Below, piece after piece: positions 27,254-36,510 of a stretch of DNA of 64,000 nt (positions are counted from its first letter, which is position 1; each line of letters opens with the position of its first letter). The stretch is taken from NCBI GenBank assembly GCA_903859705.1, contig CAIONQ010000131.1, positions 26,771-90,770 of the forward strand, in the 5' to 3' direction. Source of the DNA: an uncultured Chthonomonas sp. Its GTDB lineage: Bacteria > Armatimonadota > Chthonomonadetes > Chthonomonadales > Chthonomonadaceae. Position numbers and translations under genes: made by a program. Below the pieces are notes generated by a model. That model saw nothing but the letters and a program-made list of their open reading frames with translations, did not search any database and was not told the origin of the DNA.

Positions 27254-27283
27254 TTGACAGGCACCACGGAATCCGAGTAAGAT
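27254..27283 (+). promoter_or_regulatory. Candidate promoter of the peroxiredoxin gene
   Basis: TTGACA at 27254-27259, 18-base spacer and TAAGAT at 27278-27283 (four of six consensus bases). The implied leader is about 210 bases with no open frame. Confidence 0.5.
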
Positions 27284-27501
27284 AACGCTTATAATCTATT
27301 AATATGATAGGTTTAGTAAAGTATCCAGTCACTTCGCGTGATGGAAACTGGCTCGGGAAGCTCAAAAATGCTGACCTGCCTACCTGTTTTCGCGGTGTTT
27401 CACGTAGAAACATCGCACAACACTATCTGTGCCGTACAAATTAGCATGTGCATACGCCGCTTATGCAGGCATTGCACTCAATTTTTCTCAGGAGGATACC
27501 A

Positions 27502-28140
27502 ATGGCAATTCAGCTGGGCGATGAGGCACCAGACTTCACGCAGGAATCAACCGAAGGTACAATTCACTTTCACGAGTGGGCTGGCGAGAGCTGGGTAGTT
27601 CTCTTTTCTCACCCACGTGATTACACCCCGGTGTGTACCACGGAATTGGGCACCGTTGCAAAGCTCAAGCCAGAGTGGGAAAAGCGCAACGTCAAGGTTA
27701 TTGGCCTTAGCGTAGACCCACTCAAGGATCACGAAGGCTGGTCGGCGGATATTGCCGAAACCCAGGGCACCGCACTCAACTTCCCGCTTATTGCAGATGC
27801 CGATCGCTCTGTTTCTGAACTGTACGGCATGATTCACCCTAACGCCAGCAACACCTTTACGGTGCGTTCTGTATTTATAATTGGCCCGGATAAGAAGGTT
27901 AAACTCACCCTCACCTATCCTGCAAGCGCTGGTCGCAACTTCAACGAGATTCTGCGAGTGATCGACTCTCTGCAACTTACCAGCGATTACAAAGTTGCAA
28001 CCCCGGCAAACTGGACTCCTGGCGAAGATGTAATCATCGTGCCGACCGTTACCAACGAGGAAGCCACAGCCCTGTTTCCGGCCGGTTTCAACCAGATTAA
28101 GCCTTATCTGCGCACAACAAAACAGCCAAACCTCAAGTAG
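27502..28140 (+). CDS. Peroxiredoxin (AhpC/TSA, Prx6-like)
   Basis: Reduces peroxides through the peroxidatic Cys in HPRDYTPVCTTELGTVAKL. The longer C-terminal domain, with SVFIIGPDKKVKLTLTYPASAGRNF and NWTPGEDVIIVPTV, marks the Prx6 (often 1-Cys) group of about 210-220 residues. The ATG at 27502 has CAGGAGG nine bases upstream; the earlier in-frame ATG lacks one. It is a monocistronic unit with a terminator at once after the stop. Cytosolic. Confidence 0.94.
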   Translation: MAIQLGDEAPDFTQESTEGTIHFHEWAGESWVVLFSHPRDYTPVCTTELGTVAKLKPEWEKRNVKVIGLSVDPLKDHEGWSADIAETQGTALNFPLIADADRSVSELYGMIHPNASNTFTVRSVFIIGPDKKVKLTLTYPASAGRNFNEILRVIDSLQLTSDYKVATPANWTPGEDVIIVPTVTNEEATALFPAGFNQIKPYLRTTKQPNLK

Positions 28141-28162
28141 GCGCATGCTACTTGATAACATT

Positions 28163-28203
28163 CAGGGCTCAGAAGCATTTGCTTCTGAGCCCTGTTTTAG
28201 TTT
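28163..28203. terminator. Bidirectional terminator
   Basis: CAGGGCTCAGAAGCA and its complement (28163-28177 and 28180-28194) form a 15-bp stem with TTTTAG/TTTGG after it. It separates the convergent peroxiredoxin and ankyrin lipoprotein genes. Confidence 0.88.
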
Positions 28204-28205
28204 GG

Positions 28206-28667
28206 TTATCGCCTGGAAGGGCCGTTTTTTGCACCATGCTTCTTCAGCAATTCTGCTACGGCATCGGCATTGCCGCTCTGCGCCCTATCTAACGGGCGCT
28301 CACCAAGGGCGGTTGTGAAGTTAACATCCGCACCTCCATCAATCAAGATCTGCGTTGCCTCACGATTGTTGAAAAATGCCGCTGTAAACAACAACGTAGT
28401 ACCAGCAAACGTTTTTGTTGGAATATCTGGCCGCTGCTTAATAAGATCTTGCAACCTGCCGTTTTCTTTACGAGCAATCACTTCAGAGAGTACCTGATTG
28501 TTGGCAGGCTCTAAGGAAGGCTTTGCCTTATCTGTTTCCGATAAATCCTTGCTTGCCATGGCACTGTTAGAGAGTGTGTGGCAGCCCATTAGCAAACCTA
28601 TTAACAGAGATGCTACACCAACCGATGCGGCCGCTTTCATGATTCTGCGTGTGTTGTTGCGTGGCAT
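28206..28667 (-). CDS. Ankyrin-repeat lipoprotein
   Basis: A lipoprotein signal (VGVASLLIGLLMGC) is followed by a linker and one to two ankyrin repeats (TTLLFTAAFFNNREATQILIDGGADVN, then ERPLDRAQSGNADAVAELLKKHGA). It should sit in the envelope as a protein-binding module. The start ATG 28667 has AAGGCGAG upstream; ATG 28640 directly before the signal is an alternative. It follows the corrinoid operon by 64 bases and is probably separate from it in function. Confidence 0.8.
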   Translation of the reverse strand: MPRNNTRRIMKAAASVGVASLLIGLLMGCHTLSNSAMASKDLSETDKAKPSLEPANNQVLSEVIARKENGRLQDLIKQRPDIPTKTFAGTTLLFTAAFFNNREATQILIDGGADVNFTTALGERPLDRAQSGNADAVAELLKKHGAKNGPSRR

Positions 28668-28731
28668 TTCTCGCCTTTTGGGGCCGGATTGGCCGGAGCG
28701 TGTGAGATTACTGGAGTATTGCACAGTTGCT

Positions 28732-30252
28732 CTATTCTGGTGCCGGAAACCCCATGCACTCTACATAGATATCCTGAAACGCCGGGTCGGCAGTAAGCCC
28801 AAAGTGAGTGGTAGTTCCAAGAATCCTGGCGTACTTCAGGTGCTCTTCATCCTGCGCAAATAGGGCGATTTTTGCACCCAGGAGTGCGCTGTTGCCTATG
28901 GGCTCTACCCTGTCTGGTGCAAACTCAATAAGCCCGATTCTGCGGGCAGAAGCGCGATCGATATAGTTTCCGAAGGCACCAGCCAGATAGATGTGCTCCA
29001 GATCTTCAGAACAGGCACCCCAGGCATTCAAAAGTATCTGAATCCCTGCGGCTATGGCTCCCTTGGCAAGTTGAAGCTGGCGGATATCGGTTTGAGTTAG
29101 CTTTACAGGTTCCTGCAGCAGCATATCACCCCCGCCTTTTATTCGGCCCGTTGGAGTGATTACTCCCATATCCAGCCCAACGGCAACGGCATCAACAAGG
29201 CCACTGCCGCATAGGCCGGTGGGCGTAATGCTGCCAAGCACATCACAGCGCAATGCGTCCGATCCCACTTCTGGCACTGCAACCTTCCATATGGCCCCAC
29301 TGGAGGCGCGCATTCCCATAGATATGCGTGCGCCTTCAAATGCCGGGCCGGCCGCAGTGGAGGCAACGAGTATCTTCTCCTTATTGCCCACAACTATTTC
29401 ACCGTTGGTGCCAAGGTCTACAAGCAGAGAGGGTTTATCGCGCAGGTGCAGGCCTGAGGCAAGGATGCCCGCAAGAATATCGGAGCCAACAAAGCTGCCG
29501 AGGCAGGGCAAAAACCAGATCTCAGCATCTGAAGGCAGATCGAAGCCCGAATCTGCGACACAGATTCGCACCAACCCGGCGTTTTCTGTTTCAAACGGAT
29601 AGCGGCTCAGCGGTTCCAAATCTATTCCACAAAACAGATGGTGCATTACGGTGTTGCCAACAAGCACTACCCTGCATATTTCATGGAAATCAACATCTGC
29701 GGCTTGCGCCAGTTGCTTCAGGAGGGCTCCAGCATGCCTTAGGATGGCCTCTTTTAACTGCTCGGCCCCATTTTCAGATACGGCGTGCTGTACGCGGCTC
29801 ATAACATCCGCGCCATACCTGGCCTGTGGATTGAGCGCTGTGCGCACCGCAATTACTGCGCCAGTGGTTAGGTCCAGAAGCTGAGCTACCAGGGTGGTAG
29901 TGCCCACATCAATGGCAACGCCCAGGCCCTTGCGCGGCACAAACGCAAACTCGGTATCGTTTGTAAGGATCGTAGAGTCCCACTGTCGAAGCTCAAGGGT
30001 AAGATCCGATTCCGCCGAACACTGGCAGGCAAGCCGCCAGCCCTCATCCAGTTCCTGCTGTGTAAGGCGCTCCAACTGAGCCTCGTTTACCGTTGTCTCG
30101 CCAGCCACAACGCGCACTCTACACCCGCGGCAACGGCCCTGCCCACCACACGGAAACTCCACGGAGTGTTCAAACAACAGGTCTTTAAGCGCTGCTCCAT
30201 GCTCAGCTATAAGTTCAGAGCCTACTGGCTTCAGCGTTACTTTGTGCTTCAT
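28732..30252 (-). CDS. RACo-type corrinoid activation ATPase ([2Fe-2S]-ASKHA, DUF4445)
   Basis: The N-terminal 90 residues are a plant-type ferredoxin with Cys35, Cys41, Cys44 and Cys76 (FPCGGQGRCRGC, then LACQC). The rest is an ASKHA ATPase domain: GVAIDVGTTTLVAQLLDL, RYGADVMSRVQ, VLVGNTVMHHL, LLVDLGTNGEIVVG and IYLAGAFGNYI. Such proteins use reduced ferredoxin and ATP to bring inactive Co(II) corrinoid proteins back to Co(I). It is the last gene of the nine-gene methyl-transfer operon, 24 bases after the MtaA-like gene, as expected for the repair enzyme of that corrinoid protein. ATG 30252 fits the domain start. Confidence 0.92.
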   Translation of the reverse strand: MKHKVTLKPVGSELIAEHGAALKDLLFEHSVEFPCGGQGRCRGCRVRVVAGETTVNEAQLERLTQQELDEGWRLACQCSAESDLTLELRQWDSTILTNDTEFAFVPRKGLGVAIDVGTTTLVAQLLDLTTGAVIAVRTALNPQARYGADVMSRVQHAVSENGAEQLKEAILRHAGALLKQLAQAADVDFHEICRVVLVGNTVMHHLFCGIDLEPLSRYPFETENAGLVRICVADSGFDLPSDAEIWFLPCLGSFVGSDILAGILASGLHLRDKPSLLVDLGTNGEIVVGNKEKILVASTAAGPAFEGARISMGMRASSGAIWKVAVPEVGSDALRCDVLGSITPTGLCGSGLVDAVAVGLDMGVITPTGRIKGGGDMLLQEPVKLTQTDIRQLQLAKGAIAAGIQILLNAWGACSEDLEHIYLAGAFGNYIDRASARRIGLIEFAPDRVEPIGNSALLGAKIALFAQDEEHLKYARILGTTTHFGLTADPAFQDIYVECMGFPAPE

Positions 30253-30276
30253 TGCCTCACCCCTGTCCATATCCGT

Positions 30277-31287
30277 TTACCGGTGAGTTTGTGCGTAATC
30301 GGATAACACTCTAAGATTCTCATGGGGTGTATCTCGCACAACTTCGCAACCGGCTCCAACTATAAATCGCTTCCCGGCCTCAGCATGGCACTGTTCCAGC
30401 ACGGCATACACCTCATCTGGTGTGCCGTTGCGCAGAACGCGTACCGGATCCATATTGCCCAGCAGCGTTTGATCTTCGCCCATATCCGTGCGGGCTTTGC
30501 TTAGCGGAGCAAGAAAATCGATATCCACGATATCGCAGCCTAACCTGCCCATTCCGTTCAATATGCGTTTTGTGTTTCCGCAGATGTGCAGGCGAACCAT
30601 AGCGCCCATTGCGTGCACTCCGTCTACCATGCGTTTTTCGTATGGATACACAAACTCTTCGTACAATGCTGGCCCAATAAGCGATGCGGCAGCATCGCCA
30701 ATACCAATACACTGAGCCCCCGCTGCAATTTGATGTTTTGCAAACTCCAGCTCCATTTCCAGTACAAATTCAAACAGATCCGTTACAAAGGTGGGATCAT
30801 CATAAAAATCAAGCATCAATGTGTTTAACCCGCGCAGATCTGCCGCTTCTGCCATGGGGCCTTCGATCCAGCCTTCAATCATCAGGGAGGTACCCACCCG
30901 TTCGCGGTACAATTCCAGCGCCTTAAGGCGGTTATTCATACGACCGCCAGCGGTGGAATCGGGTATTTTCAGGCCAGTAAGCAGGCTCTTATTCACAAGT
31001 AGTGCCCGAGATTCATCAATTGCGGGTGGTGAGTTAGGGAAGAAAGTTACTCCGGCACCACAATCGGCAGCCTCACAGGCCGGGTCCGACATGGTGTTTA
31101 CATAATCCAGCCCAAATGCCTCTGCAGTTCTCAGTTGTCCCTCTACCAGTACGCGGTAATCGGTGGCGTAATCCAGATACTGGGCTCCAATAAGATCGCA
31201 GGCAAACTGCATTGTTATCGGCATGCATGCCAGCCTATCGGCATTATTGCCGCGGGCAGCGGCCTCCACTATGTCTCTTCCGGTCAT
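30277..31287 (-). CDS. MtaA/CmuA-like URO-D superfamily methyltransferase
   Basis: A URO-D TIM barrel of 336 residues. The zinc site of the methylcobamide:thiol methyltransferases is complete: His234-x-Cys236 in VRLHICGNTKRIL and Cys314 in VGAGCEVVRDTPHENL. Neighbouring GNMDP and NGTPDEV are also MtaA/CmuA-like. It is the only one of the four URO-D paralogues here with the full triad, so it is the best candidate for moving the methyl group from the corrinoid protein to a thiol or other acceptor. Its ATG overlaps the DUF1638 stop (ATGA). Coenzyme M itself is not expected in this lineage. Confidence 0.88.
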   Translation of the reverse strand: MTGRDIVEAAARGNNADRLACMPITMQFACDLIGAQYLDYATDYRVLVEGQLRTAEAFGLDYVNTMSDPACEAADCGAGVTFFPNSPPAIDESRALLVNKSLLTGLKIPDSTAGGRMNNRLKALELYRERVGTSLMIEGWIEGPMAEAADLRGLNTLMLDFYDDPTFVTDLFEFVLEMELEFAKHQIAAGAQCIGIGDAAASLIGPALYEEFVYPYEKRMVDGVHAMGAMVRLHICGNTKRILNGMGRLGCDIVDIDFLAPLSKARTDMGEDQTLLGNMDPVRVLRNGTPDEVYAVLEQCHAEAGKRFIVGAGCEVVRDTPHENLRVLSDYAQTHR

Positions 31288-32060
31288 CCCAGGATCTCCT
31301 CAGCAGGCTCTATATCCACAATACGCTCGTCGTACTTTGCACGTACCTGGCTGCCAGGCGGCACAATAAGAAACTCTTCCTGGTTCCACTCCCCGTCTGT
31401 AAGCTGTTGTATTAACCTCATATCACCGCGAACGTTTTGAAACTTCCAGCCACGTTCATCAGCTTCTGCTTTTGTACTATCGGCATAGCTGCTATTTGGC
31501 TCTACTCCCATTTCTATAAAGGTGTACTGGCCGTAGTTGTGCCTGTCATCCCCCAGCATTTGAAACAGATATCGCCCGTTATCTTCACCGTATTTGGAAA
31601 TAAAATCGGCAAGGAGTGTATTGATGCCAGCCTGCTTCTGTATAGATAGCTGGCTAAACTCGCCAGAGGCACTGCCCCTATCTATCCAGCCTGTTGTTTT
31701 AAAGTAGGTTCCGGGGTTGGCGTTAAAATACTCAACATACCGTTGGCGGCTGCCCAGAAACAGCGTTATGCAATCGTGCGCGCGGGGAAGCACCAGCGGT
31801 ACAGTGCGTGCCTGCAGCCCTGCCAGGCCGTTATTGCACAGCCCATACCCAAGTAGGATAGCGCTATAGGTTATGCCTTGCGCTTGCATCTCCGCCTCTG
31901 CAACATCCACAGCCGCCTGCATGCGCTCGCGCATACCGGCAGATCCGATATCGTGCAGCCCCTTGGGCAAAAACGAAATATCGATCATATGTGGCGACCG
32001 GGAGACAGCAAGGCACATCTCCCGGTAGAACACTTCGCAGCTAATGAGCTTTAATCGCAT
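31284..32060 (-). CDS. DUF1638 protein
   Basis: The 258-residue chain has the DUF1638 pattern: LKLISCEVFYREM at the start, LPKGLHDIG, ILLGYGLCNNGLAGL, LVLPRAHDCITLFLGS, and TYFKTTGWIDR. The conserved Cys, His and Asp residues suggest a metal or corrinoid-related function; known members are often beside methyltransferase genes in methanogens and acetogens. No activity is established as far as I know. It overlaps the MtaA-like gene by four bases and so belongs to the operon. Confidence 0.82.
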   Translation of the reverse strand: MRLKLISCEVFYREMCLAVSRSPHMIDISFLPKGLHDIGSAGMRERMQAAVDVAEAEMQAQGITYSAILLGYGLCNNGLAGLQARTVPLVLPRAHDCITLFLGSRQRYVEYFNANPGTYFKTTGWIDRGSASGEFSQLSIQKQAGINTLLADFISKYGEDNGRYLFQMLGDDRHNYGQYTFIEMGVEPNSSYADSTKAEADERGWKFQNVRGDMRLIQQLTDGEWNQEEFLIVPPGSQVRAKYDERIVDIEPAEEILG

Positions 32061-32081
32061 CTACTTCCTCTGTGCGATCCA

Positions 32082-33248
32082 TTAACCCAGATGCCAGGAG
32101 TAGCGCTCCCGGTCTGAGGTGGCGGCATTTTCATCTACCACGCCCGTAGGCTTAAGGTTGGGAAGGCCCTTGCCCCACACGCGCTTGGCCTCTGTGAGGT
32201 AGAAGAGATAGTTATCCAGCGAGACATCCGGTGGAACGCGGTGATCCGGTGTAGGAATGAACCCACCATCTTCAACAAGCCAGTTCAAACGCTCTACCTC
32301 TGCTGTAATCTCTTCTCGAGAGCCAGCAAGTATCTGTTTGCCCACGCCACCAACCATCAGCAGATCGCGGCCGAACTGTTTGCGGTACTTAATGGCATCT
32401 GCCCCCCAGGTTCCCACCTCTATGGGGAACATGGTGTTAACGCCACCCTCCAGCCACAGCGGCAGCAGTGATGTCATATCGCCATCGCAATCTACAATCA
32501 CCACATCCACACCATGCTTTTTAAGCAGGTCTGTAATTCTGCGGTATTGCGGCACCAGAACCTGCTTAAACACACGCGGCGATAGCAGCGGGCCGGCCCT
32601 GTAGCACATATCTTCCCACATCATGGCGTACTCAAATTTCACGCCAGATTCCAGGGCTGGTGTTAGAGTTTCTATCATGCAATCTGCAACCGTTTCAACC
32701 ATTTCTTCAAACAGCTTGCGGTCGTCAAATACCAGCATCGATACCGCTTCAAGGCCCATCCAGTTACGAATCCAGCCATACAAGGATCCTGCATTGATGC
32801 CCAACGGGTAATCGCGATCAGGGTTCAGATAGTTCGGCAGTTGGTTGGCCCAATGCCGGGAGTAACGTGCCTTATCTGACCCGTTCAGGCGCCATTTAAA
32901 CTCTTTTTCCCAGCTATCCCTATCTTTAAGGGTGTGATCTATGTGCCGGGGGATGGAGCCCAGAAACTTACCCTGTTCCTTGGTTACTCCCTCACCATCC
33001 CGCACTATCTCAGAATCGCCCTTATCTTCCAGCACGGTGTACTGAAACGAAGGGCACAGATTCACATTGATAGGTGCCACATGCCACTGAGGGTCCATAC
33101 CAAAGAAGGCATCAGGATCACATTTGCCGGGCAGTCCATAACGCTCCCAGATCACAAGCGTTTCATCCCAGAAACCAAAATCCATGATCGGGGATCTATC
33201 CCGCTCCTGGTAGTGCATCGTCGCTATAAAGCGTTCTCGTGCGTTCAT
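32082..33248 (-). CDS. URO-D superfamily protein (no zinc triad)
   Basis: A 388-residue URO-D-like barrel with NARERFIATMHYQERDRSP at the start and DVVIVDCDGDMTSLLP, NTMFPIEVGTWGADAIKYR, LLMVGGVGKQIL and PTPDHRVPPDVS toward the end. In place of the His-x-Cys pair it has Asp-Cys-Asp-Gly-Asp, and the last zinc Cys is absent, so the zinc-dependent thiol chemistry is unlikely. Family members of this pattern occur with corrinoid proteins in many genomes; their reaction is not settled. Possibly a demethylase for another donor. Confidence 0.82.
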   Translation of the reverse strand: MNARERFIATMHYQERDRSPIMDFGFWDETLVIWERYGLPGKCDPDAFFGMDPQWHVAPINVNLCPSFQYTVLEDKGDSEIVRDGEGVTKEQGKFLGSIPRHIDHTLKDRDSWEKEFKWRLNGSDKARYSRHWANQLPNYLNPDRDYPLGINAGSLYGWIRNWMGLEAVSMLVFDDRKLFEEMVETVADCMIETLTPALESGVKFEYAMMWEDMCYRAGPLLSPRVFKQVLVPQYRRITDLLKKHGVDVVIVDCDGDMTSLLPLWLEGGVNTMFPIEVGTWGADAIKYRKQFGRDLLMVGGVGKQILAGSREEITAEVERLNWLVEDGGFIPTPDHRVPPDVSLDNYLFYLTEAKRVWGKGLPNLKPTGVVDENAATSDRERYSWHLG

Positions 33249-33283
33249 TTGAATCTCCGCGGCATATTCGCCCGCTTGTATCT

Positions 33284-34162
33284 TTACTTTCGATCGTTAA
33301 GGGCCGCACCCAGAGCCGTGATGAACTCTGGAGAAGTGCCGCAGCACCCACCCACAAACCCTGCGCCAGCATCTACCAGCAGCATCACATTGGCAGCAAA
33401 CTCTTGCGGCGACGTTGAGTAAACCGCTGCGCCATCCACAATTTGTGGCAACCCTGCGTTTGGCTTCATCCACACCGGCATTCCAGAGGCAGTTCTTAAG
33501 CGTTCACAAATTCCTACCATCTGTTCGGCCCCCTGGCCGCAGTTGGCACCTACCAGATCTGCCCCGGCACCCAGAAGTGCATCTGCAGCCTGTTCGGGCG
33601 TGGTGCCCATAATCGTTCTGTCAGCACTACGGCCAGAGCCATACGTCATGCAGGCTACCACTGGCAAGCCGGAGCTTTTTGCCGCCCTTACAGCAATGAC
33701 AGCCTCTTCCGGATCAGACATCGTTTCCACCACAATGGCATTGGCACCCCCTTCTGCCATTGCAATTGCCTGTTCCGTAAATGCCGCTAACAACTGCGCT
33801 TCTGTAACTTCCCCCATGGCGAGCATTTTGCCGCTTGGCCCCATGGATGCAAATACAGAACATTCTTCCCCAGCGGCCGTTCGTGAAATGGTTGCCCCTG
33901 CCCTGTTAATATCTGAAGCCAGAGGCGATAGGCCATGCCGATCCAGCGTTATGCGCGTTGCTCCAAAAGTATTGCTCAGAATAACCTTGCTGCCAGCCGC
34001 TACATACCCGGCTGCAACCTGCGAAACAAGATCTGGATTGGTAAGGTTCCAGGCATCCGGGCAGGCACCAAAGGCCAGGCCACGCTGCTGAAGCTGCGTG
34101 CCCCAGGCACCATCGGTAAGCACGGGTCCATCCGTAAGCAGGTTTTGCAGAAACGAGTTCAT
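33284..34162 (-). CDS. Homocysteine S-methyltransferase family protein
   Basis: A Zn-dependent TIM barrel as in the first half of MetH or BHMT. Visible are LTDGAWGTQLQQRGL, LSNTFGATRITL, IVVETMSDPEEAV, the first zinc ligand Cys208 in VGANCGQGAE and the pair Cys273-Cys274 in VGGCCGTSPEF. It has no cobalamin domain of its own, so with the corrinoid protein of this operon it could act as a split methionine synthase-like acceptor module. Length 292 is normal. The start ATG 34162 is 15 bases downstream of the upstream gene's stop. Confidence 0.9.
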   Translation of the reverse strand: MNSFLQNLLTDGPVLTDGAWGTQLQQRGLAFGACPDAWNLTNPDLVSQVAAGYVAAGSKVILSNTFGATRITLDRHGLSPLASDINRAGATISRTAAGEECSVFASMGPSGKMLAMGEVTEAQLLAAFTEQAIAMAEGGANAIVVETMSDPEEAVIAVRAAKSSGLPVVACMTYGSGRSADRTIMGTTPEQAADALLGAGADLVGANCGQGAEQMVGICERLRTASGMPVWMKPNAGLPQIVDGAAVYSTSPQEFAANVMLLVDAGAGFVGGCCGTSPEFITALGAALNDRK

Positions 34163-34177
34163 AGAGGGTTGTTTCCT

Positions 34178-35431
34178 TTATTGGTTCGCATTTGTTTCGT
34201 TGGCACAATCCAAATTAGTTACAAAACGGCCGTACTCCCGGCACGTCTGCACCATGGCTTCGGTATTTTCAGGGGGAGTATGCGGGGCCAGGTTGTTGCC
34301 CTCACGCATTACAAACTTTCCACCCTCCAGCACACCAGAATTCAATATTCGCAGTGTTTCTTGCTTTACATCTTCCACACTGCCGGAGCGCAACAGCTCT
34401 ATATGCGGCCCGCCCTGGATACGTACATCCGTGCCGACCTGCTTGCGCAAGGCGCCAAAATCCACGGGGAAACCCGTATCGAACGAGCGGATGTTCAGCT
34501 CGTCTCGGAGCGTGGTGAAATGCCTCGTAGCATCGCCGCATAGGTGAATGGAACCCGGAGCGCCCGTGCCAAGGGTGCTATATATCTGGCGATGGTACGG
34601 CAGAATATGTGCCCGGTACATTCTGGTTGAGATGAGGGCAATGCTGTCATCCGCTATGCCAAAACCCGGCTGAGGAAATGGGATGCCAACCAGCCTGCGC
34701 CATGCCAGCATTCGGCTAATGGTGGCCTCGGTGATAAATTCCAGCAGCTTATGCAGCCTCTCTGGCTCCGTTGCCATAGCTGTACACACAAACTGTGCAC
34801 CAAATAGATTGCAGGCCACCGTCATTGGGCCATCGCTGCCAAGGCCGAATCCGGGTGGGTTAATATCTATTGGCCGATTGAGATACGTTTCCCCACGTTT
34901 TTCCGCACGTATTTGAAACCGATTATAGTAATCCAGGCCGCGCGCCATCACTCCACCAAATGGATCGGGCAGGCCATGCTCCATCACCCGTTCCGGGCAA
35001 TCGGCAAAGGATGCCCGTGTATCCGGCACTTCGCCCTGGCAGTACACCAGTGGGCACCCAAACCAGGCGGCTTCGTAATAGTTCTGAAAATCAACGCTTA
35101 TTCGCCATCGCTCTGGCAGGCCCAGTTCGGCATCCTGCAGTAAATTGGTTCGGCTCCAGCGGGCAAAGCGCAACTGCGCTTCAAACATAATATCCGGGTT
35201 TTCAGTATAAGTACGAAAATCCAGGTGGCACGGATTCGCCGCTTCGTTAAACATAAAATACCGGGTATTTGTACCCAGTATTACCGGAACCCGGGTGGGT
35301 GTACCCGCATTGAAGGCGGCCCACATTGCCCGCACTTCTGAATTGTGCTCTTCAAAATTGAGATGTTCCAGCCTATCGGGCTGGGCTGGCGCTTTATCGA
35401 ATGGTACGCAGGTTTGGGCAGTAGTTGTCAT
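34178..35431 (-). CDS. URO-D superfamily protein (partial zinc site)
   Basis: A 417-residue URO-D-like protein. It keeps a His-x-Cys pair in GSIHLCGDATRHF, but the third ligand position reads REGNNLAPHTPPEN without Cys. N-terminal FNAGTPTRVPVILGTNTRYF and the central GSDGPMTVACNLFGAQF are family segments. ATG 35431 overlaps the upstream stop as TAATG, so translation is coupled. It probably binds the corrinoid protein or a donor, but which step it serves is unclear. Confidence 0.82.
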   Translation of the reverse strand: MTTTAQTCVPFDKAPAQPDRLEHLNFEEHNSEVRAMWAAFNAGTPTRVPVILGTNTRYFMFNEAANPCHLDFRTYTENPDIMFEAQLRFARWSRTNLLQDAELGLPERWRISVDFQNYYEAAWFGCPLVYCQGEVPDTRASFADCPERVMEHGLPDPFGGVMARGLDYYNRFQIRAEKRGETYLNRPIDINPPGFGLGSDGPMTVACNLFGAQFVCTAMATEPERLHKLLEFITEATISRMLAWRRLVGIPFPQPGFGIADDSIALISTRMYRAHILPYHRQIYSTLGTGAPGSIHLCGDATRHFTTLRDELNIRSFDTGFPVDFGALRKQVGTDVRIQGGPHIELLRSGSVEDVKQETLRILNSGVLEGGKFVMREGNNLAPHTPPENTEAMVQTCREYGRFVTNLDCANETNANQ

Positions 35432-36510
35432 TAAGCAACCCCTTTTGCCGTTGGCCAACCTACACTGCGCAGCAGCTGCCGTGCCTGGGCCTCGGTATCG
35501 GTGCGTGTGTGAATGAACATGCCTTCGGGGCCAACGGCATCCAGCAAAGGCAATACCTCATCAGGATGAACATCTATGGCCTGAACGCTTTTGCCGGCAG
35601 CTTTAATCTGTTTGTAAAGCTCATACCATTGCGGCGAGCCACCCCCCGGAAGGCCCGCCTGCGGGGTCCACTCTATTGCTTTGATGCCCTCTATGGCAAG
35701 CAAGTTCGGCAGTTGTGGAATTGCCTGGGTTCCATCCAGATGGTACATGGCGTAATCCAGATACGCGCACTGCTGGGTAAGTGCAGGGGAAATAAAGCGG
35801 CGGAACATTCGCGGGCTTATCATGCAGCAGAAATCACACTGAACCTTGGCTGTTTTACCGGGGCCCCACAGTTGAAAAGCGTAGAATGCGCTGCCACCCC
35901 AGGCATCCTGCAGCTCTTTCCAGAGCACGTCATAGCACTCGATATAGGCCTGGCCAATTTCATCCAACCATCGTTGCACCTGCTCCGGGCGTTCGATTAA
36001 ATCCATCAGGCATTGCTGCGATCCTCGCAACTGCGCCAGGGTATCGATATTCTCAACCAGATCGGGAACAGTAACCAGGTAGCGCCCCTGGGATGCTTTG
36101 AGGGCCATACGGATGAGGGTAATGTGCTTATCCCACCACATGCCCTGTTGTGTAAATTTTATGGGTGGGTGGTTTTCTGGGTCCAGAATGCAGGGCTCGT
36201 ACCACACCGTTGTTTCATCGATATGCCCCTCGGCGCCAAGAAACAGCCCCAGGCTGCCCGGGCCGCCGATATCCGTGTTAAACAGAGGCAGGGCTGCGCC
36301 GCCGAAGAAAGTGTTGGCGAGGCGAAACTCTTCGGCGCGCAGTACCCAGTCCAGATCCAGACGCCGGCGTTCTGGCGTTACGTCCAGATCGGGTGGCGGC
36401 ACCGGTTCCCGGGGGGCATCCCCGGGTGCGGTGACCGAGAGGGCCAGGGCGGTGCCGTTCCACCAGCCTGTTAACGCGGCGCGTGCCTCCGCCCAGTCCT
36501 CTTTCCACAC
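35431..36510 (-). CDS. URO-D superfamily protein (HLDG variant)
   Basis: A 359-residue member whose ligand strand is YHLDGTQAIPQLPNLLAI instead of His-x-Cys, followed by AIEWTPQAGLPGG. This variant lacks the zinc thiolates, as seen in a large group of uncharacterised URO-D homologues. It starts at GTG 36510, overlapping the mtaB-like stop (TAGTG). Placed immediately after the MtaB- and MtaC-like genes, it may be a dedicated partner of that pair. Confidence 0.82.
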   Translation of the reverse strand: MWKEDWAEARAALTGWWNGTALALSVTAPGDAPREPVPPPDLDVTPERRRLDLDWVLRAEEFRLANTFFGGAALPLFNTDIGGPGSLGLFLGAEGHIDETTVWYEPCILDPENHPPIKFTQQGMWWDKHITLIRMALKASQGRYLVTVPDLVENIDTLAQLRGSQQCLMDLIERPEQVQRWLDEIGQAYIECYDVLWKELQDAWGGSAFYAFQLWGPGKTAKVQCDFCCMISPRMFRRFISPALTQQCAYLDYAMYHLDGTQAIPQLPNLLAIEGIKAIEWTPQAGLPGGGSPQWYELYKQIKAAGKSVQAIDVHPDEVLPLLDAVGPEGMFIHTRTDTEAQARQLLRSVGWPTAKGVA

